A DNA stretch of 51,808 bases from an uncultured Lachnospiraceae bacterium (GTDB lineage: Bacteria > Bacillota > Clostridia > Lachnospirales > Lachnospiraceae), in NCBI GenBank assembly GCA_949840465.1, contig CATKXE010000016.1:1-51808 (forward strand). The letters run 5' to 3'. Position numbers and translations under genes: made by a program. The notes under the pieces were generated by a model. That model searched no databases. It was not told the origin of the DNA and saw nothing but the letters and a program-made list of their open reading frames with translations. Position 1 is the first letter of the stretch; each line of letters starts with the position of its first letter. Positions 45,252 through 51,808 of the stretch are shown here, in pieces.

Positions 45252-45425
45252 TTATTTCCTTGCGGACGGGACATAATACTGTCCGCTCATTGCTGCAAGC
45301 CCTGCGCAGATTATATCCGCGTTTTCAGCCCAGTATTTTTTGAGCGCGCTTACGATTGCGTTTCCTAAACTTATATTTGCCTCAAACATGTAATCCATCT
45401 GTTCTGCAGTCATATTCATATACAT
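45252..45425 (-). CDS. Unrecognised 57-residue peptide
   Basis: This small gene encodes 57 residues beginning MYMNMTAEQMDYMFEAN and ending SGQYYVPSARK. AAGGAG (plus-strand 45435-45440) is 9 nt before the ATG, a strong ribosome site, and a TATAAT box lies 50 nt further up. The peptide has an acidic methionine-rich start, a helical middle (SLGNAIVSALKKYWAENADII), one cysteine (C40) and a basic end. It has no signal peptide and no double-glycine leader. I recognise no family. Its position beside an AgrC/AgrA-like pair and an ABC exporter suggests a signal or bacteriocin-like peptide, which is inference only. A regulatory or housekeeping small protein is equally possible. Confidence 0.65.
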   Translation of the reverse strand: MYMNMTAEQMDYMFEANISLGNAIVSALKKYWAENADIICAGLAAMSGQYYVPSARK

Positions 45426-45476
45426 AATGTTTTTCTCCTTTTTTGTTTGAATTTGTATTGTATCCTTGCTGCGAGT

Positions 45477-45482
45477 ATTATA
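45477..45482 (-). promoter_or_regulatory. -10 box of the 57-residue peptide gene
   Basis: TATAAT on the minus strand at 45477-45482. The -35 position (45500-45505) reads AAAACC, far from consensus, as at activator-dependent promoters. TGTCAA direct repeats lie just upstream at 45518-45523 and 45540-45545. Confidence 0.5.
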
Positions 45483-45517
45483 ATATCACCTTTAAAAACG
45501 GTTTTTTAGAGAAGTTT

Positions 45518-45545
45518 TTGACAAATAATTAGGGCAATATTGACA
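45518..45545 (-). repeat. TGTCAA direct repeat, 22-bp period
   Basis: On the minus strand TGTCAA occurs at 45540-45545 and 45518-45523, exactly 22 bp or about two helical turns apart, 12 bp upstream of the weak -35 of the peptide gene. It may be an activator site. It does not fit the LytTR consensus. Read on the plus strand the sites are TTGACA, but no -10 lies at the proper distance. Confidence 0.45.
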
Positions 45546-45581
45546 TGAGGGAAAATCTTATTCCGTTTCCGGATAAAATCT

Positions 45582-45589
45582 GCTATAAT
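45582..45589 (+). promoter_or_regulatory. Extended -10 promoter of the hypothetical gene at 45711
   Basis: TATAAT at 45584-45589 lies inside TGCTATAAT. The spacing leaves only one base (C) after TG, as in a TGn extended -10. The -35 (TTCCGT, 45561-45566) is weak. The transcript would have a leader of about 115 nt. Confidence 0.6.
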
Positions 45590-45710
45590 GCTTAAGAGAA
45601 ACATTTGGTTTGAGGGCTGCAGGTAAACGAACCGCGCGGATTGCGCGGGATATTTCCAGGCAGTTCCTTATTATAAAGCAGTGAAACAGCCATGCGGGCG
45701 GGAGAGAATC

Positions 45711-46211
45711 ATGGAACCGAATGAAGAAGCAATTAAGATGTTGGAGTCGAGGATGCGCAGTCAAATGTGGCGTCCGTCTGAGAATCGTATGAACCCGGAG
45801 AATTTACAGTACTACCTTTCCCAAATGACGCGGCAGAGAGAGGATATCCGGCAGGATATCCGCGAGGAGGAACAAGAGGCTGGAGATTGGATGCCCAGCG
45901 GAAGCGGATTTGGTTATCAGGCTGCGGATATGGGGAAAGCAGCCGGCCGGACAGATAGAAAAGAACCGGTCTATCCAATAGCGGACGAGACAGAGGAGGT
46001 TCCGTTGGATTATGAGAACCTGCTTGCGGATGCGCAGTATATAGAAAAAATAGGAAGGATCGCGCAGATGATGGGGCAGAGGGAAGCGTTTGAAGCCAAC
46101 GCAGTACAGCATGCCAGGGCAAAGAGCGGATATGAGAAAGTGAGCCGGGAGCAGGATGGGACGGGACTTTCCAGGATATCCAGAAGGCATCTGGTTGACA
46201 GGAAGGGATGA
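45711..46211 (+). CDS. Hypothetical hydrophilic protein
   Basis: This is a 166-residue soluble, charged protein I do not recognise. It has a helical N-terminal part (EEAIKMLESRMRSQMWRPSENR), a glutamine/arginine/glutamate-rich stretch near residues 35-58, a disordered middle, and a helical C-terminal part around YENLLADAQYIEKIGRIAQMMGQREAFEA. There is no signal peptide or membrane helix. ATG at 45711 follows a GGGAGAG ribosome site. The frame extends ten codons further up without one. It has its own promoter and terminator, so it is a single-gene unit. Confidence 0.7.
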   Translation: MEPNEEAIKMLESRMRSQMWRPSENRMNPENLQYYLSQMTRQREDIRQDIREEEQEAGDWMPSGSGFGYQAADMGKAAGRTDRKEPVYPIADETEEVPLDYENLLADAQYIEKIGRIAQMMGQREAFEANAVQHARAKSGYEKVSREQDGTGLSRISRRHLVDRKG

Positions 46212-46232
46212 AGCGCCTGACAGTAAAAGAGA

Positions 46233-46267
46233 ACCGGGGAAAGCACGATGACGCTTCCCCGGTTTTA
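46233..46267 (+). terminator. Terminator after the hypothetical gene
   Basis: AACCGGGGAAAGC (46233-46245) pairs with GCTTCCCCGG and a following TTTT (46254-46267). Confidence 0.88.
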
Positions 46268-46301
46268 CTTTATGATCACGGGTTACCGCCGGATATGATC
46301 C

Positions 46302-46330
46302 TTGCTATTTTCTATGGCACATGATAGTAT
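46302..46330 (+). promoter_or_regulatory. Promoter of the MoxR operon
   Basis: TTGCTA (46302-46307), a 17-nt spacer, and TAGTAT (46325-46330) with a TGA extension immediately upstream. The leader to the MoxR start is about 45 nt. Confidence 0.55.
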
Positions 46331-46382
46331 TGAGACAAGTTATTTATCAACAGTTCCTTACTCCCGGAAAGGGGACATTCAT

Positions 46383-47348
46383 ATGGAAAAGTACAGCAGC
46401 GGTACCGCTTCTTTTGGAAGCCCGCGCGCGGTGATTGCGCAGGTGCAGGAGGCGGTGGTCGGGAAAGTGGATATTATTGAACAGATCATGATGGCGTTTC
46501 TTGCGAAAGGGCATATCCTTGTGGAGGATATCCCCGGTACCGGTAAGACGACCCTGGCTCTCGCATTTTCCCACGCCATGGGACTGAAAGCGAACCGGGT
46601 GCAGTTTACCCCGGATGTTCTCCCGGCGGATCTGACCGGCTTTACGATCTACCAGAAGGAAACAGGGCAGTTTGTGTATCAGCCGGGAGCCGTTATGTGC
46701 AACCTTTTGCTGGCGGATGAAATCAACCGGACTTCTCCAAAGACCCAGTCCGCCCTCCTGGAAGCCATGGAAGAACGGCAGGTTACAGTGGACGGCGTTA
46801 CCCGCAGCGTGGGAAACCCGTTTCTTGTCATTGCAACAGAAAATCCCACCGGTTCTGCGGGGACACAGCTTCTTCCCGAATCACAGCTGGATCGTTTTAT
46901 GATCTGCGTCAGGATGGGATATCCCACTTTGACGGAAGAGGTGGACATCTTAAAACGGAATCAGTATGGAAGGCCGGATGCGCGGTCCGAGCGGGTTTTT
47001 TCGGCGAAGGGATTGTTGGAGGCGCAGGAAACGGTCAGCCGGATCTATGTGCACGACGTAATCTATTCTTATATTGCACGCCTTGCAAAAGCCACCCGGG
47101 AGCAGGAGATGATCGCTCTGGGGCTCAGCCCCCGGGGGACGATCGCGCTCACTGCAATGGCAAAAGCTTCCGCCTATTTAAACGGAAGGGAATATGTCGT
47201 CCCGGATGACGTAAGAGAGGTATTCCCCGCGGTTGCCGTACACCGTATTTTGTTGAGCACGAAAGCCAGGGTGGGACATATACAGGCCGGGGATCTGATC
47301 AGGCAGATTCTGGAAGGGACGGCGGCGCCTTCGGTTTCAAAAAAATGA
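46383..47348 (+). CDS. MoxR family AAA+ ATPase
   Basis: This is a 321-residue AAA+ chaperone-like ATPase with Walker A EDIPGTGKTT, Walker B LLLADEINRTSPKTQSALLEAMEE, sensor 1 in LVIATENPTGSAGTQLLPESQLDRF and a C-terminal lid. MoxR proteins help assemble or activate partner proteins encoded beside them, here the DUF58 and transglutaminase products. ATG at 46383 follows AAAGGGG. The open frame from 46302 begins within the promoter and is unlikely to be used. Confidence 0.95.
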   Translation: MEKYSSGTASFGSPRAVIAQVQEAVVGKVDIIEQIMMAFLAKGHILVEDIPGTGKTTLALAFSHAMGLKANRVQFTPDVLPADLTGFTIYQKETGQFVYQPGAVMCNLLLADEINRTSPKTQSALLEAMEERQVTVDGVTRSVGNPFLVIATENPTGSAGTQLLPESQLDRFMICVRMGYPTLTEEVDILKRNQYGRPDARSERVFSAKGLLEAQETVSRIYVHDVIYSYIARLAKATREQEMIALGLSPRGTIALTAMAKASAYLNGREYVVPDDVREVFPAVAVHRILLSTKARVGHIQAGDLIRQILEGTAAPSVSKK

Positions 47349-47433
47349 AGGCCGATGTACACAGGGGATGATTTTGTAACGGTTTCTAACGCATCAGTAT
47401 ACTTTGCAGCGGGTCTTAAGGAAGTGAGGGCGC

Positions 47434-48498
47434 ATGACAGGGCGGGTGATCGTCTATCTCATAACGATTCTTTTTAGCACGTATCTTTTTTTCATGTACG
47501 ACGGGCATATCTGGACGGGGCTTTTGATTCTGGAGATATTGTACCCGTTTTGTTCCGGACTTTTCCTTTGGCATATGGCAGGGAGCGTTACCGTCCGATT
47601 CGGCAGTTTCCCGGCCATGGCGGAATGCGGGAAGCGTTTTCGGGGAGCCCTGGTTTTGAAAAATCATTCCAGGATTTGGAGTGTAAAATACAAAGTATAC
47701 ACGCGGGTGAAAAATCATTTTTCAAATTCAGGCGGATTCGGCCTGATAAAGTCCCCCTATGGGGATCTTGGGCCGGCTGAGGAGCAGATTCGGGAGGCGG
47801 AACTGGAATCGCGGTTCGCCGGTACGGTGGAATATTTTTTGGAAGCGCTTGTTCTGTATGACATGCTGGGAATCTTTCACCGGAAGATTCGGCTGCGTGA
47901 GAAGCGCACCATCGGGATCATGCCGCCTTTTGAACTGATGCCCCTGGAAATCACAAGGCGCACGCGGGAATTTCCCGCGGACGCGGACGAATATTCTACG
48001 GAAAAGAAGGGGGATGACCCGAGTGAAATCTATCAGATCCGGGAATATCGGCCGCCTGACTCCATGCATTCCATTCACTGGAAACTGAGCGCTAAGGAGG
48101 ACCGGCTGATGGTGAAGGAAAATGGATTTCCCATGGGATGCGTAGTGCTTCTGTGGATCCGCCTTCCCTTTGGAGATACAGACAGCGAAGCTTTCGGCCG
48201 CCTCCTGGAACGCGCCGCCTCCCTGTCCATGACGCTTTTGGAAGAAAAATGCATTCATATGGCCGCCTGGTTCGAAGAAAAAAGCGCCCGGGTGGTCAAA
48301 TGGAAAGTAAATAACGCAGAGGCAGTTTACGAATGGATCTGGCGGCTTTTGTCCACGGAGCCGTTTCGGGATGGAGCGCTGGAAAAAGCATGTTATGAGG
48401 ACGCTTTCAGGGGAGAGCATTTCAGCAGTATTGTCATTTTAAATGCCGACGGGACACTGACGGTCAACGGGGAGCCGCAGGAACTGCTGCAGCTGTAA
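47434..48498 (+). CDS. DUF58 domain-containing membrane protein
   Basis: This is a 354-residue protein with two N-terminal helices (about 5-45) and a DUF58 domain containing the signature DPSEIYQIREYRPPDSMHSIHWKLSAKEDRLMVKE, a von Willebrand A-like fold. It is the constant partner of MoxR and transglutaminase genes in Firmicutes and probably acts at the membrane. Its biochemical role is unsettled. The start has AAGGAAGTGAGGG upstream. The next gene begins 21 nt after the stop. Confidence 0.92.
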   Translation: MTGRVIVYLITILFSTYLFFMYDGHIWTGLLILEILYPFCSGLFLWHMAGSVTVRFGSFPAMAECGKRFRGALVLKNHSRIWSVKYKVYTRVKNHFSNSGGFGLIKSPYGDLGPAEEQIREAELESRFAGTVEYFLEALVLYDMLGIFHRKIRLREKRTIGIMPPFELMPLEITRRTREFPADADEYSTEKKGDDPSEIYQIREYRPPDSMHSIHWKLSAKEDRLMVKENGFPMGCVVLLWIRLPFGDTDSEAFGRLLERAASLSMTLLEEKCIHMAAWFEEKSARVVKWKVNNAEAVYEWIWRLLSTEPFRDGALEKACYEDAFRGEHFSSIVILNADGTLTVNGEPQELLQL

Positions 48499-48519
48499 AT
48501 CGCAGGTAAGGAGTACCGC

Positions 48520-50733
48520 ATGAAACAACGGAAAAAGGTACGTGACGGAATGATTCTGTACCCACAGCCGGGACAAAAAGCGCATACGGAGCCAGGGCAA
48601 AAGCATGCATTCCTGCTGTCGGCAGTACAGGTACTGACAGTCTGGTTTCTTGCGTTCTCATGGTGGCAGAGCCTGACAAGCGTATTTCCCATCCGGACAG
48701 ATACGTTGCGGATGTATCTGTCCTGTTTCTTTTTTACCCTGTTTTTGGTATCCGTCTGGAATGCCCGGCTTCGTGCGGCCATAAAGGGATTGATTGTGGT
48801 AATTCTGGCGGGGATCGGCGGATTCTTTATATGGCGCCATCTGGACGGGGCGGTCAATGTGCTTAATTTTACGGCAAATGCGTATCTGTCGGTCTGTAAA
48901 CCGGAGGCGTCCCCCTATCCGATCCAACCCGTTCCCGCACTTCAAATGGCTGTGATGTTCGCCGTCTTTCAGATTCCTCTTCTGCTGGTCTGGAGCATTA
49001 CGCTGCGTTTCAGGAGGGGGAGGCTTTTGGGGATTATTTTGCTTTTAAGCCCTGCCGCCTTTGCATTGATCGTCGCACAGGTTCCCTCGGAAATGTCCTG
49101 CTGGCTTGTGCTTCTTTCCGGCGCGGTCTATCTGGCGGTCTGCGGATGTAAGGAAGGGCGTTCTGCATTTGCCAGAGGAATTTCCTGCGGGTGTATTCTT
49201 GCCGTTTTGATTTTTTTGTCCGCACTTGGGAGCCGCCCCTTAGAACCGTATAAGGAACCCGCCGACGGATTCTATGCCCGGACGCGCGAATCGATTGAAA
49301 CCCGGTGGATTGAGCCGCTGAAGGATTCCTATGCTCTGGCAAAAGCGGAGCGAGAAGCCGCCCGGGAGCCGATCCGGCGGGATCAGGAGCAGGAACCCGA
49401 GAATAATGCAGATTGGGAAAATAGAAGCCACCCGAAGGAAGAAACGGATCCGGAGCGGGAGCAGGTTCCTGAAAACAGCACAGATCCGGAGCAGAATCCT
49501 GACGGCGGGCAGGACGTCTATCGTCCGTCCACCCTTTCCGAACGGGATCTGCCTATGGAGTTTTCTGTGGAAACGGGAAATAGCGGGGACGGCGCGCGGC
49601 CTGCCGGCGACGGGTCATTTAGCGGAAGCAGCGGCGGAATGGATGCTCTCCCGGATTTGGGCGCATTGTCTTATTTTCAGCCGGACAGCGGAAAACGGCT
49701 GACTATGACGCTGGATTCCAGGCCTGACGAGACGGTCTACTATCCCTGCCTGTATGGGGAATACTATCACCGCAGCCGATGGAACAAGGTACATTCAAAT
49801 TCGGAACTCCCTTTGGAAGTCTGCCTGCAGTATCCGGACGACCTGATGCGGCTTAAGCAGCTATGCGGGGAGAAAGCGCCGGAGACACTGGCGGAAGCTT
49901 CTGATTTTATACAAAGAGAATTTGAAGAGTATACGGTCTATGATTTTGAACCCGGCCCAACGCCTGAGGGAGAGGATTTCGCCGAATATTTTCTGTTTGA
50001 AAACCGCAGGGGATTCTGCGTGCATTTTGCCACCACAGCCGTTTTGATGTACCGCATGTGGGGGTATCCGGCCAGATATGTGCAGGGCTATGCCGTCCCG
50101 CCGTCCGCGTTCCGCCGTCAGGAGGACGGAAGCTATGCCGCCCAGGTGACGGGGGAAATGGGGCACGCCTGGTGCGAGGTTTTTGAAGACGGGGAATGGA
50201 TTTTGAAGGAGCATACCCTGCCTTATCGCGGAGCGCGTGCAGAGAAGGGGATTCCCGCAGCAACCGAAAGCGGGCGTTCCTGGACGCGTAACGCGGCCGG
50301 ATGGGGGCTTTGGGTTCTCAATGCCTGCACTGCAGGGGCAGCCTGCCTTCTGGCCTTCTTCCTGATTTTTTTCGCCCAGGCGGTGCTTCGGCGCCAGCGG
50401 AAATACCGGCGTTTCCGTAGGGTACGCCAGGGCGTCGGAATCCAGCGCATGTACCGCGCCGTCTATGACATGGCGGTCTTTCAGGGGATGGAGGATGCCG
50501 ATATTTTGAGTGTTCAGGGCTTCCGGCGGCTTCGGGATTCTTTTCCCGAAATTCCTTCCGAGGATATGGAATGGCTATACCAGACGGTGCTGGAAACCAT
50601 GTTTTATCAGAAAACAGCCACGCAGGAGGACATGAAACGCGCGTGGAAGCTCTATCTCAGGTTTTCACGGATGATTCAGAAAAAATTGAGCCCTTCCAGA
50701 AGATGGATCTGCAATTATATCAAGGTAATGTAG
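48520..50733 (+). CDS. Transglutaminase-like membrane protein
   Basis: This is a 737-residue protein with six N-terminal helices (about 30-240), an acidic, Glu/Asp/Pro/Gln-rich disordered segment near 280-345, and a transglutaminase core. The apparent triad is C500 in RRGFCVHFATTA, H549 in GHAWCEVF and E564 in ILKEHT (Glu in place of the usual Asp, as in several TgpA-like proteins). A last helix near 600-625 and a cytoplasmic tail follow. The catalytic domain should face the outside. It may act on envelope protein or peptidoglycan. It closes the moxR-DUF58-transglutaminase operon. Confidence 0.93.
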   Translation: MKQRKKVRDGMILYPQPGQKAHTEPGQKHAFLLSAVQVLTVWFLAFSWWQSLTSVFPIRTDTLRMYLSCFFFTLFLVSVWNARLRAAIKGLIVVILAGIGGFFIWRHLDGAVNVLNFTANAYLSVCKPEASPYPIQPVPALQMAVMFAVFQIPLLLVWSITLRFRRGRLLGIILLLSPAAFALIVAQVPSEMSCWLVLLSGAVYLAVCGCKEGRSAFARGISCGCILAVLIFLSALGSRPLEPYKEPADGFYARTRESIETRWIEPLKDSYALAKAEREAAREPIRRDQEQEPENNADWENRSHPKEETDPEREQVPENSTDPEQNPDGGQDVYRPSTLSERDLPMEFSVETGNSGDGARPAGDGSFSGSSGGMDALPDLGALSYFQPDSGKRLTMTLDSRPDETVYYPCLYGEYYHRSRWNKVHSNSELPLEVCLQYPDDLMRLKQLCGEKAPETLAEASDFIQREFEEYTVYDFEPGPTPEGEDFAEYFLFENRRGFCVHFATTAVLMYRMWGYPARYVQGYAVPPSAFRRQEDGSYAAQVTGEMGHAWCEVFEDGEWILKEHTLPYRGARAEKGIPAATESGRSWTRNAAGWGLWVLNACTAGAACLLAFFLIFFAQAVLRRQRKYRRFRRVRQGVGIQRMYRAVYDMAVFQGMEDADILSVQGFRRLRDSFPEIPSEDMEWLYQTVLETMFYQKTATQEDMKRAWKLYLRFSRMIQKKLSPSRRWICNYIKVM

Positions 50734-50759
50734 GCGTTACAATTCAGATGGGGCGGCTA

Positions 50760-50788
50760 TTGTTTTTTCGGGAAAGGGCTGTTATAAT
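50760..50788 (+). promoter_or_regulatory. Promoter of the LUD-domain gene
   Basis: TTGTTT (50760-50765), a 17-nt spacer and TATAAT (50783-50788) predict a start near 50795, exactly at the left edge of the repeat array, which therefore lies in the leader. Confidence 0.65.
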
Positions 50789-50796
50789 AGGAAATC

Positions 50797-50912
50797 ATAC
50801 CCAAAGGCCATCCCGTCATGCATGCCCTTTGGGTATACCTTATCGGATGAAGTCCGCCTGTTCCGAAGGAACCTGTATTGCGGGATGCCCTTTGGGTATA
50901 CCTTATCGGACG
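50797..50912 (-). repeat. Dispersed 63-bp element, about one and a half units with an inverted end
   Basis: ATGCCCTTTGGGTATACC occurs at 50822 and 50885, a 63-bp period, in reverse orientation, with GTTCC-TTCG-GAAC as its variable hairpin. At the left an inverted half copy (ATACCCAAAGGCCATCCCGT from 50797) makes a long palindrome with the first unit. The array fills the leader of the LUD-domain gene. Confidence 0.9.
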
Positions 50913-50946
50913 TTTTGGTTAAGCGGGAGAAAGTGAGGAGAAGAAG

Positions 50947-51582
50947 ATGGGAGTAAGGGAGACGCGTAACGAGGTACTCGGTGCACGCGTAGTGAGAGCG
51001 CTGGAATCCCGGAACATGGAGGCGTACTATGTAAAGTCAGAGGAGGAAGCGCTGCAAAAGGCGCTGGATCTGATCCCGGAAGGAAGCTCTATAAGCTGGG
51101 GCGGCTGCATGTCCGCACAGGAGATCGGCCTGCTGGATGCAGTGCGTTCGGGAAATTATGAGGTTCTGGATCGCGGCACAAAGAAAACCAGGGAAGAAGA
51201 GGAGGAGGTCATGCATCAGGCATTGGACTGCGATGTGTTTTTGGGCAGCGCCAATGCACTGAGCGAGGACGGAATCCTGGTAAATATTGACGGAAATGCG
51301 AACCGGGTTGCAGCCTATTCCTATGGGCCGAAAACGGTACTGCTGATTGTCGGGATGAATAAAGTCGTAAAAACCGAAGCGGACGCCGTGAGCCGCGCTA
51401 AAAACGAGGCCGCGCCGATCAATGCGCAGAGGTTTGGGATCGACACGCCGTGCGTAAAGAACGGAACTTGTTCTGACTGTAAATCACCGCAGTGTATCTG
51501 CTGCCAGATCTTGATCACCAGATATTCCAGAGCGCCGAAAAGGATGAAGGTAATTCTGGTGGATGCGGCTCTCGGATTTTAA
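50947..51582 (+). CDS. LUD domain protein (LutC-like), stand-alone
   Basis: This 211-residue protein has the LUD fold (DUF162): EVLGARVVRALESRNMEAYYV, SISWGGCMSAQEIGLLDAV, FLGSANALSEDGILVNIDG and RVAAYSYGPKTVLLIVGMNKVV. A C-terminal cluster of six cysteines spans CVKNGTCSDCKSPQCICCQ, which might bind a metal or iron-sulfur cluster. Unlike lactate utilisation operons it has no lutA or lutB partner here. Lone proteins of this type are common in Clostridia and lack a defined reaction. GAGGAGAAGAAG precedes the ATG. Its mRNA leader holds the repeat array. Confidence 0.9.
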   Translation: MGVRETRNEVLGARVVRALESRNMEAYYVKSEEEALQKALDLIPEGSSISWGGCMSAQEIGLLDAVRSGNYEVLDRGTKKTREEEEEVMHQALDCDVFLGSANALSEDGILVNIDGNANRVAAYSYGPKTVLLIVGMNKVVKTEADAVSRAKNEAAPINAQRFGIDTPCVKNGTCSDCKSPQCICCQILITRYSRAPKRMKVILVDAALGF

Positions 51583-51688
51583 CGTGTGTCCGGAAAGCAG
51601 GGAACAGTTTCAGATGTACAGGTTTCAGGGGTTCCAGGCATGTTTCAGGAATTATAAATGGTAGGAAGGCAGGCGGCACGGCAGAAAG

Positions 51689-51808
51689 ATGGGAAACAGG
51701 GAACGGGAAGGAAAAACGGCGCATAAAAGCGGTAAAAGTATGAAAGGAAGCAGACAAAATTCAGGGAGGACCGGAAATCATAAACCGGCCAACGGCACAG
51801 GGAATGCC
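51689..51808 (+). CDS. Possible start of a basic protein, cut by the window edge
   Basis: An ATG at 51689 opens a frame to the end of the window encoding a basic, Lys/Arg/Gly/Asn-rich start (MGNREREGKTAHKSGKSMKG). A second ATG in the same frame is at 51740. Such low-complexity starts occur in clostridial envelope proteins with a cytoplasmic tail, but only 40 codons are visible and the ribosome site is weak. Confidence 0.35.
   Translation, partial: MGNREREGKTAHKSGKSMKGSRQNSGRTGNHKPANGTGNA

Noticed and set aside
45252..45425. Calling the 57-residue peptide AgrD or a double-glycine bacteriocin
   Set aside because: There is no AgrB gene, no GG cleavage site, no typical charged AgrD tail and no lantibiotic enzyme nearby.
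45518..45545. TTGACA sites as -35 boxes of plus-strand promoters
   Set aside because: No acceptable -10 is found 16-18 nt downstream of either copy. The TATAAT at 45584 is too far.

Overview
The window looks like chromosome from an endospore-forming gut Clostridia of the Lachnospiraceae type. The evidence is a GC-balanced Gram-positive gene style with strong AGGAGG ribosome sites, a SipL-like spore coat morphogenesis protein, a dnaX-ebfC-recR block, clostridial methionine aminopeptidase with a SEC-C zinc motif, a GH112 phosphorylase, a GH78 rhamnosidase and a YesN/YesM-controlled sugar ABC importer. I see no phage, insertion sequence, CRISPR array, rRNA or tRNA.

Layout. 1-1480: an 85-bp tandem repeat, then an ECF-type S component and a small radical SAM protein. 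1505-6051 (minus): GH112 phosphorylase, DUF1015 protein, methionine aminopeptidase. 6199-8980: a structured leader and a SERCA-like Ca2+ P-type ATPase. 9079-12252: glycosyltransferase, permuted-papain-like enzyme, MprF-like flippase, then rubredoxin (minus). 12531-17657: domain-permuted GH3 glucosidase, MATE and DMT transporters. 17718-22551 (minus): MurF, Ddl, nicotinate phosphoribosyltransferase, PlsC. 22819-24847: PrcB-type lipoprotein and SipL. 25099-29838: phosphofructokinase, DnaX, EbfC, RecR, thymidylate kinase. 29868-39530: response regulator, sugar-binding lipoprotein, two permeases, YesM kinase and rhamnosidase, which read as one rhamnoside-utilisation locus. 39670-45425: a divergent signalling module made of an ABC transporter (minus), an AgrA/AgrC-like two-component pair (plus) and an unrecognised 57-residue peptide gene (minus). 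45711-51582: a small hypothetical protein, a MoxR/DUF58/transglutaminase trio and a LUD-domain protein.

Two things stand out. First, a structured 61-63 bp element recurs at six places. Most copies lie in intergenic regions or 5' leaders, but one two-copy array lies inside an ABC permease gene, where the 63-bp period keeps the frame and adds 21 residues per unit. The copies differ in sequence, yet mostly keep the same hairpins, as expected of a REP-like or Rickettsia-palindromic-element-like family. Second, the signalling module carries two perfect LytTR-type boxes 21 bp apart beside a good promoter. The 57-residue peptide gene has its own strong ribosome site, a TATAAT box and 22-bp-spaced direct repeats. 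It could be an undescribed peptide sensing or export system.

All functions come from reading the sequence without database searches. Coordinates of regulatory sites and start codons were counted by hand.
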